Part shown: in pieces, positions 1 to 7,855 of the stretch
How the letters are laid out: each line of letters begins with the position of its first letter
Numbering within the stretch: position 1 is the first letter of the stretch
NCBI GenBank assembly: GCA_963695975.1
Contig: CAVOIB010000013.1
Span: 1 to 15,015 of the forward strand
From: JBBQVZ01 sp963695975
GTDB lineage: Bacteria > Actinomycetota > UBA4738 > HRBIN12
DNA: 15,015 nt
Direction: 5' to 3'
Notes under the pieces: model-generated
What the model was told of the DNA's origin: nothing
Database searches by the model: none
Seen by the model: only the letters and a program-made list of their open reading frames with translations
Program-made: the position numbers and the translations under genes

Positions 1-96
1 CTCGGCCAGGTCCTTGACGACGACCGCTCGCGGCGAGGTGTGAGCATCACGCTCGCGATCCTGCTCGTGGCGTCGGTCGCACTGATCTGGATCTAG
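1..96 (+). CDS. C-terminal end of a membrane protein (partial)
   Basis: Reading from base 1 in the first frame gives 31 residues and a TAG at 94-96. The start lies left of the window. The visible tail has a short charged stretch (DDDRSRRG) followed by about 16 hydrophobic residues (ITLAILLVASVALIWI) ending at the stop. This looks like a last transmembrane helix or a C-terminal membrane anchor. Third codon positions are GC-rich, as in the other real genes here. The family cannot be identified from this fragment. Confidence 0.6.
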   Translation, partial: LGQVLDDDRSRRGVSITLAILLVASVALIWI

Positions 97-118
97 CCAC
101 TCGGAACGGCGATCGATG

Positions 119-132
119 CCGACGCGCGTCGG
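119..132. terminator. Perfect 14-nt palindrome after the membrane-protein gene
   Basis: CCGACGCGCGTCGG is its own reverse complement and begins 23 nt after the stop codon at 94-96. It could form a short GC-rich hairpin ending the upstream transcript. No T-run follows, so the terminator call is an inference. A protein-binding palindrome is the alternative. Confidence 0.35.
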
Positions 133-161
133 GATGGGAGCCGCGCGGGGAGGAGTTCGAG

Positions 162-182
162 ATGAAAAGGAAGAACAGCTGA
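162..182 (+). other. Six-codon ORF (MKRKNS) behind a strong ribosome binding site
   Basis: GGGGAGGAG at 147-155 lies 6 nt before an ATG at 162, an ideal Shine-Dalgarno layout. The frame closes after MKRKNS at a TGA at 180-182. It may be a leader mini-ORF, or the surviving 5' stump of a gene displaced when the lower-GC segment to the right arrived. Chance is also possible. It is too short to classify. Confidence 0.25.
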
Positions 183-204
183 GCGTGACAGGCGAGTTGA
201 GGGC

Positions 205-234
205 TTGATCGTAAAGGCCGTTCGCCGATACGTT
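205..234 (+). promoter_or_regulatory. Candidate leaderless promoter of the DUF2075 gene
   Basis: TTGATC at 205-210 and TACGTT at 229-234 are separated by 18 nt. Only 7 nt separate the -10 hexamer from the GTG at 242, so transcription would start at or next to the start codon. No ribosome binding site is visible before this GTG. The same layout is seen at five other genes in the window. Confidence 0.5.
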
Positions 235-241
235 CGACTGC

Positions 242-2152
242 GTGACCGAATCCTGGGCTTGGGCGGGATCATTCAAGGAGTTTCTCGCGCATGAACTCAA
301 CGACCTAGCGAGGAGACTCAGCGAATTCCACGTCAGCTCGATGAACATGCCTCCGGCAGGGACCCAGGTTGACGCTTGGGCCGATGAAGTCCGGATCCTG
401 CAAGAGGCTCTGAAATCTGTCTGTCATTCCGATCCGCGAGCTGAGAGTTGGGGCCTAGTACTCGAGTTTGAACTGCCACTTGAGGGTGGCCGCAGACCCG
501 ACGCCGTTGTGCTTCTGGGTGGGTCGATTGCGGCTCTGGAATTCAAGTCGGATGCAACGGCGTCGCCAGGGCAAGTGGATCAAGTCGTCGCGTACGCTCG
601 TGATCTGAGCGACTACCACGCAGCAAGCCATGGTCGGAACGTCACGCCGGTGCTTGTACTCACGCGGAATGACGGCATTGCCATCGACTTTGAACCCGCC
701 GTTATCACCGGTCCGCACGAGCTTCCTCATTATCTTCTGGAAACCGCGTCTCCTGGCTCAGTTGACCTGGACAAGTGGCTTCACTCACCTTATGAGCCAC
801 TACCCACTCTAGTGGCGGCGGCTAAGCGCATCTTCAGAGAAGAAAGCCTCCCTCATGTCCGATCCGCTGAAAGCAGCGGCATTCCCGAAACTTTGAAGGC
901 AGTCAACGATGTCATCAATAGAACGCAGCAAGCCGGTCGCTCCGCCCTTGTACTCATCGCCGGAGTTCCCGGCTCCGGAAAGACTCTTGTAGGTCTAAGA
1001 CTCGTGTACGAGCTCGCCGATCTTCATGGTCGGGCACTCTTTCTCTCAGGAAATGGCCCGTTGGTGCAGGTGCTCCAGGACGCCTTGCAGAGTCGGGTCT
1101 TCGTAAGGGACCTGCACGCGTTCATCAAGTCCTACGGGCTGGGTGAGCGGAGTCCCGCAGAACACGCAATCGTGTTCGACGAAGCGCAGCGAGCATGGGA
1201 TGCCGAGTTCATGTTGGAGAAACGTGGTGTCTTTCGGTCGGAGCCTGACCTGCTAGCTGAGGTGTGCGACCAGCTCCCTGAATGGGGCGTGCTTGTAGGT
1301 CTCGTCGGGCACGGACAAGAGATCTACTCGGGCGAGGAAGGTGGAATTCAGCAGTGGCGTGATGCCATCCTGGCTCGCCCCGACTCGAAGCGCTGGACCG
1401 TGCACTGTCCGGCGACACTCAAGCATGGGTTTGACGGCTTGGTTGTTGAAGTTCACGAGGAGTTCGACCTGACCAAGACGCTTCGCTCACACAGGGCCGA
1501 GAACCTGCACGAATGGGTGGGTCACTTGCTCGCCGGGAGTCTCGCACTTGCGGCGCGACTCGCCGCTCGCATCGATCGAGACGATCAGCGTTACCCGATG
1601 TATGTAACCCGGTCCTTAGACGAGGCCAAGGCCTACGTTGCATCCCGGTACTCCGATGATCCCGAGGCTAGATACGGGCTACTGGTCGCCGCTCACGCCA
1701 AAGTCCCCAGGAGATACGGTGTCGACAATCACTTCATGGCGATGAAGCAAATGAAGGTCGGCCGGTGGTTCAATGCGACCCCGGACGACCCGCTCTCCTG
1801 CTGCTCACTGCAGCTACCCGCGACTGAGTTTCAAGTTCAAGGGCTCGAGCTGGATCTTCCGATCCTCTGCTGGGGTGAGGACTTCCTTTGGGACGGAGAG
1901 AACTGGCAGCTTCGTCCTGCGCATGCCAAGTTTCGCCAAACACACCCTGACGAGCTGCTTCGCAACGCATACCGCGTCCTTCTAACGCGCGGTCGGGATG
2001 GCCTCATCGTCTTCGTACCAGCCGAGTCCGAATTCGACCTGACCGAAGTAGCCCTACTGGCTGCTGGGGTCAGGCCTCTTGAGAGCGGCAGTGAGTTCGC
2101 ACAGCGCCTGCGCGACTTGGCTGACGGCGCAGGGCTGGGTCCATCCGCCTAG
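242..2152 (+). CDS. DUF2075-type helicase/ATPase with N-terminal PD-(D/E)XK nuclease-like domain
   Basis: The protein has 636 residues from a GTG start. The N-terminal part resembles a restriction-endonuclease-like fold: D87 in RRPDAVVL, then E100 and K102 in LEFKSD, then a Gln/Tyr helix (Q111 to Y118). The second part is a P-loop helicase-like ATPase of the DUF2075 kind. It has Walker A GVPGSGKT (241-248), Walker B VFDEAQ (311-316), the family motif around VGHGQEIYSGEEGG (355-368), a late QGLELD motif (533-538) and LLRNAYRVLLTRGRDG (572-587). Family knowledge suggests nucleic-acid-dependent ATPase activity coupled to cleavage, as in phage defence or repair. No partner gene adjoins it, so it would act alone. 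Base composition is lower in GC than in its neighbours (line 901-960 is about 55% GC), which hints at acquisition by transfer. The domain calls are fairly sure; the role is inferred. Confidence 0.88.
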   Translation: MTESWAWAGSFKEFLAHELNDLARRLSEFHVSSMNMPPAGTQVDAWADEVRILQEALKSVCHSDPRAESWGLVLEFELPLEGGRRPDAVVLLGGSIAALEFKSDATASPGQVDQVVAYARDLSDYHAASHGRNVTPVLVLTRNDGIAIDFEPAVITGPHELPHYLLETASPGSVDLDKWLHSPYEPLPTLVAAAKRIFREESLPHVRSAESSGIPETLKAVNDVINRTQQAGRSALVLIAGVPGSGKTLVGLRLVYELADLHGRALFLSGNGPLVQVLQDALQSRVFVRDLHAFIKSYGLGERSPAEHAIVFDEAQRAWDAEFMLEKRGVFRSEPDLLAEVCDQLPEWGVLVGLVGHGQEIYSGEEGGIQQWRDAILARPDSKRWTVHCPATLKHGFDGLVVEVHEEFDLTKTLRSHRAENLHEWVGHLLAGSLALAARLAARIDRDDQRYPMYVTRSLDEAKAYVASRYSDDPEARYGLLVAAHAKVPRRYGVDNHFMAMKQMKVGRWFNATPDDPLSCCSLQLPATEFQVQGLELDLPILCWGEDFLWDGENWQLRPAHAKFRQTHPDELLRNAYRVLLTRGRDGLIVFVPAESEFDLTEVALLAAGVRPLESGSEFAQRLRDLADGAGLGPSA

Positions 2153-2212
2153 GCGGCCAAGGCCATGCGAGGCGTTTCAGCCGGCGCGCTGCAACATTGC
2201 GCGTCCGCCGGC
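2145..2212 (+). terminator. Palindrome at the stop codon and bulged hairpin after the DUF2075 gene
   Basis: CCGCCTAGGCGG (2145-2156) is a perfect palindrome containing the TAG stop. Further on, GCCGG-CGCGC (2180-2189) pairs with GCGCG (2199-2203) and CCGGC (2208-2212), with a 9-nt loop and a 4-nt bulge. The stem of about 10 pairs could end the transcript. There is no clear T-run, so a terminator is only the simplest reading. Confidence 0.35.
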
Positions 2213-2594
2213 GGAACTCAGAGCTGCCCGCCGAGCTCCACTCGGTGTCGTGCGATCGCATGATGCGACGCTGAACGAGGCGCACCTGCAGCCACGACTG
2301 TGCTTCTTGCGCACTGGCTGGCATCAGTTCAGTTCTCATTTCGGGAAAGGACTTATCGTTCCATTTCACCCCGATCCAAAGAGGGCAGGCACGCCATGGC
2401 TGAGGAAAGGGGAACTTGCCCAAGTGGTGAGCATGTCTTTGGTTGACCGCAATGGGTTCGGCCGTGGTTACCCGCTTCGACGTTGCCTGCCATCCGAAAG
2501 TGAAAGGAAAGCCACCTCTTCGCCTCGTTCTCCGCTTGATGAACGTTCTTCCAGAGCTCCGGTGGCATACGGACCCCGCAGGACCTCGCCGCGA
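2153..2594. other. Gene-free stretch between two convergent genes
   Basis: This 442-base stretch separates the DUF2075 gene from the natural end of the cyclase gene. No frame here has both a credible start and coding-like codon use. The composition stays in the lower-GC style of the DUF2075 gene until about 2575 and then changes to the high-GC style of the cyclase gene. It most likely is the right flank of the acquired segment. Apart from the hairpins near 2145-2212, no repeat, RNA gene or integrase remnant was recognised. Confidence 0.45.
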
Positions 2595-5500
2595 TCATCG
2601 GCGGCCTCGCAGCGCCGACCGACGGCGTCGGGTGACTTCGACCGCGGCCGCGTTCCCCTTCTCCTCGTAGAGACCCAGCGCGGAATCGAGTGCGGCCACA
2701 GCGCCCTCGCGGTCGCCGGCCGCGATCTAGCACCTCGGCTAGGTCGACGAGCGTGTCGGCGCGCATGTTCAGATCGTCCGTCGCCTCGGAACGTTCGACG
2801 GCGTCGCGGGCGACGCGCTCGGCCTCATCGACCTGGCCACGCGAGGCGAGGACGCGGGCCTGGGCGCTGCGCCCGATCACCTGCGTGCTCACGTCGTCCT
2901 CCGCCCCCGCGCGGTCGCTGAGCGTGACCATCGCCTCCGCCTCGTCCAAACGCCCTTGGCGCAGGAGCGCGTGGGCGAGCAGCGCTGCGACCGTGGACTG
3001 GAATCCCTGCTCGCCCATCTCCACGGCCGCGTCGAACCCGGCGCGCCACTCGCGCTCAGCTGCGACGACGTCGCCGGCGAGCATCTCGATCGCGCCGGCG
3101 GTCTCGGAGACGAACGTCGACCGCAGGCGAAGACCGAGATCTTCGAAGATCGCGCGGGCCCGTTGGACGAGGCCACGCGCGTCGTCGAAGCGGCCCTGCA
3201 TCGCCCGGACCCAGGCGAGCGCCCGGAGGGCGGGTGCCTCGTACCCCGAGCCCGTGGTCCTCTCCAGGAGCTCGTCGCATCGGCGTTCGATCTCCTCGAC
3301 CGGCGCCGGCCCGTAGGTGCCCGACCCGGTGTACCGGCCGAGCGCATCGGCCTCCTCGCGCATCGCGCCGGCGCGGCGTGCGTGGTCGATCGCGCGGGCG
3401 AGGGCCTCGTCGGCGGCTCCGTAACGCGCGTGGTTCCAGTGCAGGTCCCCGATCAGACGCCAGGCGCGCGCCAGGCCGAGGTCATCCCCCAGCGAGTCGA
3501 GGATCCCGATCAACCGTTCGGCCTCGGGGATCGACCCGCCGGACAGGCGCTGAGGATCGGTGGACTCGAGCAGGACGAGCCGGAGGATCCCGGCGTTGGC
3601 CGCGCTCGCGGCGTCGCCGGCTTCTTCCGCGAGCGTCTCGGCCTCGTCCAGGGCTGCCTCGGCAGGCTTGAGGTCGCCGGCCTCGGCCAGCACCTCGCCG
3701 AGCGCGAGCAGCAGGGGCCGGCGTTCGGCGTTCTCTTGCGGCAGGAGGGCCTCGGCGCGGCCGAGGAGATCCGACGCCGCCGGGATGTCACGGCGCTCGA
3801 AGGCACGCATGCCCGCGGGGGCGAGCCGCAGCGCCGCCCGGGTCGCTAGGGCGCGCTCGCGCTCGCCGACGGGGGCCAGCTCGACGCGGTAGCGGTACGA
3901 CTGCTCGAGGTGGTAACCCATCACCTCCTCAAGCTCGGTCGCGCGATCGCCCGCTACGTTCTCGACCCAGTTGGCGAACGCCTCGTGCAGGTCGGCCCGG
4001 ACCTCCTTCGGCGTGCCGCGATACGCCGCCTCCTGGATCAAGATGTGGTGGAAACGGAAGGCGTCCTCGCCCGCGAAGGTCGAACGCTCTGGGCGGATCA
4101 GGTCCTTGCGTACCAACGTCTGCAGCGCGGTGCCGACCTCCGGTCGGATAGCCTCGGGCGCGAGCTCCTTCACCGCGCCCCACCAGAACACCTTGCCGAT
4201 GACCGAGGCAGCCCGGATCACCAGGCGCTCCTCTTGCGAGAGACGGTCCAGTCGCGCGGACAGGAGCGCCTGGATGGACTCCGGGACCCTGAAGTCGCCG
4301 AGATCCTCGCTCGCGACCCAGCGTCCATCCTGCCTTCGGAGGAGGTCGTCGTCCTCGAGCATGCGAAGCATCTCTTCGAGGAAGAGCGGGTTGCCGCCCG
4401 CGAACTCCGCGATCCGCGCGTACACCCGTTCGTCGAGCCGCTCCCCACCGAGCAGTTCCGAGACGAGACGCTCGCTCTCGAGATCGTCGAGCGGACTGAG
4501 CGGCAACACCGTCGCGTTCGGGATGCCGGAACCCCAGGTGGTTCGGAGATCGGTGAGATCGGGCCGGGCAAGGCATAGGAGCAGCATCGCGACGCCGCGG
4601 CTCCATCCCCCGAGATACTCGACGAGATCGAGGAACGTGGGCTCGGCCCATTGCAGGTCGTCGAGGACCACCACGAGGGGACGGAAGCGCCCCGACCACT
4701 CGAGGAATCGCCGGATCCCCCAGAACGTCTCCTCCAGCCCAGCCGTCGAGTCAGCGAACCCGGTGACCGCGGCGACACGCTCGGCCACGAGGGGGCCTGC
4801 CTCGCACCCGCTGAGCGCGGCGTCGATCTTGGCGCGCGCCTCGGCGCGACCCTCGCCGTCGTCGATCCCACAGACCTGCTTCACGAGGTCGGCCACCGGC
4901 CAGAACGTGATGCCGTCGCCGTAGGGGAGGCACCGGGCACGAAGCACGAGGGCACCCGGCTCGTGCGACGGCACGAACTCCCGCGCCAGCCGCGACTTCC
5001 CCACGCCCGCAGCTCCCAGGATCGTGACCATCGCACAGCTGCGCTCACGCACCGCCCGCTCGAAGGACGAGCGCAGGACCTCGAGCTCGTCTGCCCGCCC
5101 GACCAGCGGAGGATCCGGCCGAGCGCCTGGTGCATCGGGGCCCGCACCGACCGAGACGAGACGGTGCGCGACGATGGTCCCGGCCTTGCCTTTCAGCTCG
5201 AGCGGCTCCGTCGGTTCGGCCACGACGTGATCGCGCACGAGCGCATGGGTCACCGGCCCCAAGAGGATCTCGCCCACTCCCGCGGCCTGCTCGAGCCGGG
5301 CGGCGATGTTCACCGCGTCGCCGACCACGAGCGACTGGCCCGCGGCGGCGTCGCCCACGACGACCTCGCCCGTGTTCACACCGATCCGCGTCTGCAGGCG
5401 GACCTCGAACCGCCGATAGAGGTCGGCGTTCAATCCGTCGAGCGCCTGGCGCATGGCCTGCGCAGCGCGCACCGCGCGGAACGCATCGTCCTCGTGCAGG

Positions 5501-5796
5501 AGCGGCACCCCGAACACCGCCATCACGGCGTCGCCGATGAACTTCTCCACGGTGCCGCCATGGCGCTCCAGCGCACCGCGCATCTCGCGGAAGAAATCCG
5601 TCATGACCTGGCGGACCGACTCAGGGTCCAAGCGCTCACCGAGCGGGGTGGAGTCCACGACGTCGCAGAACACCACGGTCACGGTCTTGCGCGCCCCATG
5701 AGATGCCGGCTCCTCGACGACGAGCGGTGACGCGCACGACATGCAGAACCGCGCTCGCGCGGGATTGTCCTGGCCGCAGGACCCGCAGACCGGCAT
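2595..5796 (-). CDS. Class III adenylyl cyclase with zinc ribbon, AAA/STAND ATPase and helical repeats; apparent C-terminal frameshift
   Basis: Residues 4-21 form a C4 zinc ribbon (C4, C7, C18, C21). A class III nucleotide cyclase domain follows (about 38-215) with the expected catalytic residues: metal-binding D45 (VFCDVVDST) and D89 (KFIGDAV), base-selecting K85 and D160, and transition-state N163 and R167. It is therefore probably active and makes cAMP. Next comes a P-loop ATPase: Walker A GAAGVGKS (261-268) and Walker B VVVLDD (375-380). The remainder is rich in TPR-like helical repeats. The natural frame breaks near 2725-2731. The shifted frame reads IAAGDREGAVAALDSAL and continues as LYEEKGN, typical of this family's end, to a TGA at 2595-2597. 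The distance 2595-5796 equals a whole number of codons plus one base, fitting a one-base insertion. The uncorrected frame runs on to 2353 with non-family sequence. The gene is cytosolic, transcribed alone and divergent from the gene at 5886. Its role is probably signal sensing coupled to cAMP; the signal is unknown. Confidence 0.88.
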
Positions 5797-5802
5797 GGGG
5801 CG

Positions 5803-5808
5803 AGTCTA
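5803..5808 (-). promoter_or_regulatory. Leaderless -10 element of the cyclase gene
   Basis: On the minus strand TAGACT lies exactly 6 nt before the ATG at 5796, with no ribosome binding site between. This places the transcript start at the start codon. No convincing -35 element was seen at the usual distance. Confidence 0.5.
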
Positions 5809-5822
5809 GGTCAGGTCGACCA

Positions 5823-5852
5823 TTGCTTCGCCCCGACCATCGCGCCTAGGGT
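5823..5852 (+). promoter_or_regulatory. Promoter of the small beta-rich protein gene
   Basis: TTGCTT (5823-5828) and TAGGGT (5847-5852) are 18 nt apart. Transcription would start near 5859 and leave a short leader carrying the ribosome binding site at 5874-5879. The promoter sits back to back with that of the cyclase gene, so both are packed into about 90 bases and could be co-regulated. Confidence 0.5.
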
Positions 5853-5885
5853 GTGGTGGTATCGGCGACGGTGAGGAGGCCAGCG

Positions 5886-6260
5886 ATGGCGGAGGAGCGG
5901 GTACCGATCTTCGACTTCCGGCTCCTGAGCGACGAGCGCGTGTCCGCGGGCAGGACGCTCGAGGAGGCGGGCCCAGGCCAGCGGGTGTTCAGCGACGAGA
6001 AGGTCTGGGAGCTGGTCGGCGACTGGGAGCGCGGCACGGAGCTCGGCTCGGTCACGATCGAGGAGACGCCGACCAATCGACCGGGCAGGATCCTGTACCG
6101 GGCCACGTTCGACTTCGGCGACCTCGCACCGCTCGTCGTGACCGGCTTCGTGCCGGGAGGCGGCACCTGGGTCGGGGAGGGGGCAGGCACCGCGATCGGC
6201 AGGGGAAAGCACGGCACAGTGGCGGTCGCGGGGCGCAATCCCAAGCGTTGGGGGTTCTGA
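5886..6260 (+). CDS. Small beta-rich protein of unknown function, possibly allene oxide cyclase/dirigent-barrel-like
   Basis: The ATG at 5886 is chosen because AGGAGG at 5874-5879 lies 6 nt before it. An in-frame GTG at 5853 would overlap the -10 hexamer and has no such site. The protein has 124 residues, no signal peptide and no membrane helix. It contains alternating hydrophobic strands, for example RILYRATFDFGD and APLVVTGFVPGGG. Near the end a Gly-rich GTAIGRGKHGTVAV is followed by NPKRW. That last part recalls the GTG-x-F-x-G-x-x-G pattern of allene oxide cyclase/dirigent-type barrels, but the similarity is weak and is only a suggestion. It is divergent from the adenylyl cyclase gene and followed closely by the FmdB-type gene. 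Confidence 0.7.
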   Translation: MAEERVPIFDFRLLSDERVSAGRTLEEAGPGQRVFSDEKVWELVGDWERGTELGSVTIEETPTNRPGRILYRATFDFGDLAPLVVTGFVPGGGTWVGEGAGTAIGRGKHGTVAVAGRNPKRWGF

Positions 6261-6273
6261 GCCCGCGGCCTCG

Positions 6274-6279
6274 TACACT
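6274..6279 (+). promoter_or_regulatory. Leaderless -10 element of the FmdB-type gene
   Basis: TACACT lies exactly 6 nt before the ATG at 6286 and 13 nt after the preceding stop codon. No ribosome binding site is present between. The gene can therefore be transcribed separately from the gene upstream. Confidence 0.5.
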
Positions 6280-6285
6280 TCCCGC

Positions 6286-6507
6286 ATGCCGCTGTACGAG
6301 TACGAGTGCGGGAACTGCGGACACCTCTTCGAACGGCTCCGTTCGATGAGCGACGACGCACCCGCCTGCCCGACCTGCGAGTCCGAGCACGTGATGCGCC
6401 GGATCTCGATGTTCGCCGCCTCGACCTCGAGCGGCGGCTTCCGTAGCTCAGCGCCCTCAGGCGGTGGCTGCGCCTGCGGCGGCAGCTGCATGTGCGGCGG
6501 TCACTAG
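6286..6507 (+). CDS. FmdB-family zinc ribbon protein
   Basis: The protein has 73 residues and opens with MPLYEYEC, the hallmark start of FmdB-type proteins. Two CxxC pairs (C8/C11 and C28/C31) make a small zinc ribbon. FmdB proteins are named after a putative regulator of formamidase operons in methylotrophs, but for most members the function is unknown, so no target is claimed. The C-terminus is unusual: a Ser/Gly linker runs into GGGCACGGSCMCGGH, adding four more cysteines and a histidine that could bind a second metal. The next gene starts 12 nt downstream and is probably co-transcribed. Confidence 0.88.
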   Translation: MPLYEYECGNCGHLFERLRSMSDDAPACPTCESEHVMRRISMFAASTSSGGFRSSAPSGGGCACGGSCMCGGH

Positions 6508-6519
6508 CAGGCTCCACCC

Positions 6520-7308
6520 GTGAGCGACGTTCGTCTCCCGCGGGTCGAGATCGACGGCCATGCCGCCTCCATCGAGGAGATCTGGACCCTCGACCTGAGC
6601 GCCTCCGGCCATTTCACCGCGATGCAGGTGAGGGACCGGCAGACGCTCGGCATGGAGTTCCACCTCGCTCGCCTCGACGACGCAACGCGGGAACTGTTCG
6701 GCGTCGAACTCGAGGGCGACCGGGTCCGCGGCTCGATCGGACATGCGCTCGCGGACGACATCACAGACGCCTCGGTCCGCGTCAACGTGTTCTGGTCGGA
6801 TACCGCCGACGACGTCTCCATCGTGGTCAGCGTGCGGCCGCCGGCGTCGGCGCCGGCCGATCCCCAGAGCCTGGAGACGGTCGTGTATCAGCGTCCGGCC
6901 GCCCATCTGAAACACGCTTCCAGCTTCGGGCAGGGCTACTACGCCGGCCTCGCCCACGCCAACGGCTTCCACGAGGCGCTGTTCGTCGGGACGGACGGCC
7001 GGATCTGCGAGGGCGCCATCACCAACATCGGCTTCGTCGACGGCGACGCGATCGTCTGGCCGGATGCGCCCGCGCTCCGCGGCATCATGATGCAGGTGCT
7101 CCAGCGAGAGCTCGACCGGGCGGGCATCGCGTGGCGCTACGGACCCGTCCATGTGGCGGATCTGGCGTCGTTCGACGGCGCGTTCGTCACGAACTCGCAC
7201 GGGATCGCCACGGTCGCGCGCATCGACGATCAGAGCCTGCCCACGGATGCGAGACTCATGCGCACCGCGAAGGAGGTGCTCGCGGCCGCCCCCTTGGACC
7301 CGATCTGA
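6520..7308 (+). CDS. Class IV (PLP-dependent) aminotransferase-like protein
   Basis: The protein has 262 residues from a GTG start, 12 nt after the FmdB-type gene. The layout matches fold-type IV PLP enzymes (branched-chain aminotransferase, D-amino acid aminotransferase, aminodeoxychorismate lyase). An early FHLARLDD segment (47-54) corresponds to the family HxxRL motif. K131 in AHLKHASS is the candidate PLP lysine. E164 and N169 lie in GRICEGAITNIGFV, and a phosphate-binding-like segment ALRGIMMQVL spans 185-194. VTNSHGIATVARID (223-236) matches the late family motif. Which amino acid or chorismate derivative is used cannot be told. No strong ribosome binding site precedes the GTG, so translation may be coupled to the gene before it. 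The protein is cytosolic. Confidence 0.85.
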   Translation: MSDVRLPRVEIDGHAASIEEIWTLDLSASGHFTAMQVRDRQTLGMEFHLARLDDATRELFGVELEGDRVRGSIGHALADDITDASVRVNVFWSDTADDVSIVVSVRPPASAPADPQSLETVVYQRPAAHLKHASSFGQGYYAGLAHANGFHEALFVGTDGRICEGAITNIGFVDGDAIVWPDAPALRGIMMQVLQRELDRAGIAWRYGPVHVADLASFDGAFVTNSHGIATVARIDDQSLPTDARLMRTAKEVLAAAPLDPI

Positions 7309-7309
7309 G

Positions 7310-7331
7310 AGAGGCCAGCGCTGGTACCTCT
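7310..7331. terminator. Hairpin between convergent genes
   Basis: AGAGG (7310-7314) and CCA pair with TGG and CCTCT (7327-7331), with a TA bulge, around the palindrome CCAGCGCTGG (7315-7324). It fills the 25-base gap between two convergent stop codons and could stop transcription from both sides. Confidence 0.45.
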
Positions 7332-7333
7332 AC

Positions 7334-7843
7334 TCAGAGCCAGGGGATCATCACCGTCGCGCGGTACGCATCCCAGCTCGCACCGAATGTCCTCGAAAGC
7401 GCCTCTTCCTCCTCCGGCGCGTAGATCCTCGACCCGACGTAGAGCGCGATCCCGATGAACGCCCACAACCATGTGTCGAACAGGAAGCCGATCCCCGGAA
7501 GCACCAGAAGAGCCACGCTCGTGTAGAGCGGGTGCTTCACCAAGGCGAAGGGGCCGTTCGTGATCAGTTCTCCGCGAGGCACCTTCTTCAGGATCAGCAC
7601 GACCGACCAGAGCCAGATGGTGACACCAGGGATCAACAGGACGATGGCGATCACATGGAGTGCGGTCGATGAGCCCTCGATCTGGAACAGGGATGGAAAG
7701 GCCGCATCCAAGATCAGGCCGACGATCAGGAACGGCAACGTGAAGAGCGCGATCTTCTCTCCGCTTCCTACGAGCACCTTCAGGTTCAACTTTCTGCCCT
7801 TCGCGGGGCCTGCACTCGGCGGCGTTGTCCGCAAGGTCGTCAT
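7334..7843 (-). CDS. ICMT/phospholipid methyltransferase-like membrane protein
   Basis: The protein has 169 residues from the ATG at 7843, preceded by AGGTGG at about 8 nt. A GTG directly abutting the upstream stop (7855) would add four residues. Hydrophobic segments at about 32-48, 62-84 and 107-138 suggest four membrane helices. The signature GPFALVKHPLY (97-107), the acidic EEEE near 144-147, and FGASWDAY match isoprenylcysteine carboxyl methyltransferase-like/NnrU-like proteins, where this region binds S-adenosylmethionine. The substrate is unknown; bacterial members are often uncharacterised. It is the second gene of a two-gene minus-strand operon, almost touching the FMN split-barrel gene. 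Confidence 0.85.
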   Translation of the reverse strand: MTTLRTTPPSAGPAKGRKLNLKVLVGSGEKIALFTLPFLIVGLILDAAFPSLFQIEGSSTALHVIAIVLLIPGVTIWLWSVVLILKKVPRGELITNGPFALVKHPLYTSVALLVLPGIGFLFDTWLWAFIGIALYVGSRIYAPEEEEALSRTFGASWDAYRATVMIPWL

Positions 7844-7855
7844 GTGTCTCACCAC

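Noticed and set aside
2145..2212. Possible integron attC site after the DUF2075 gene
   Set aside because: The palindrome and hairpin lack the paired RYYYAAC and GTTRRRY ends of attC sites, and no integrase gene is present.
2353..2594. Continuation of the cyclase reading frame beyond the natural stop
   Set aside because: Codon use and amino acids become unlike the family (RGRRPRGRCG onward), while the other frame gives a regular family ending at 2595.
3000..3900. Several overlapping plus-strand frames opposite the cyclase gene
   Set aside because: All are shadow frames of the minus-strand coding sequence, in Arg/Pro/Ala-rich compositions typical of high-GC antisense frames.
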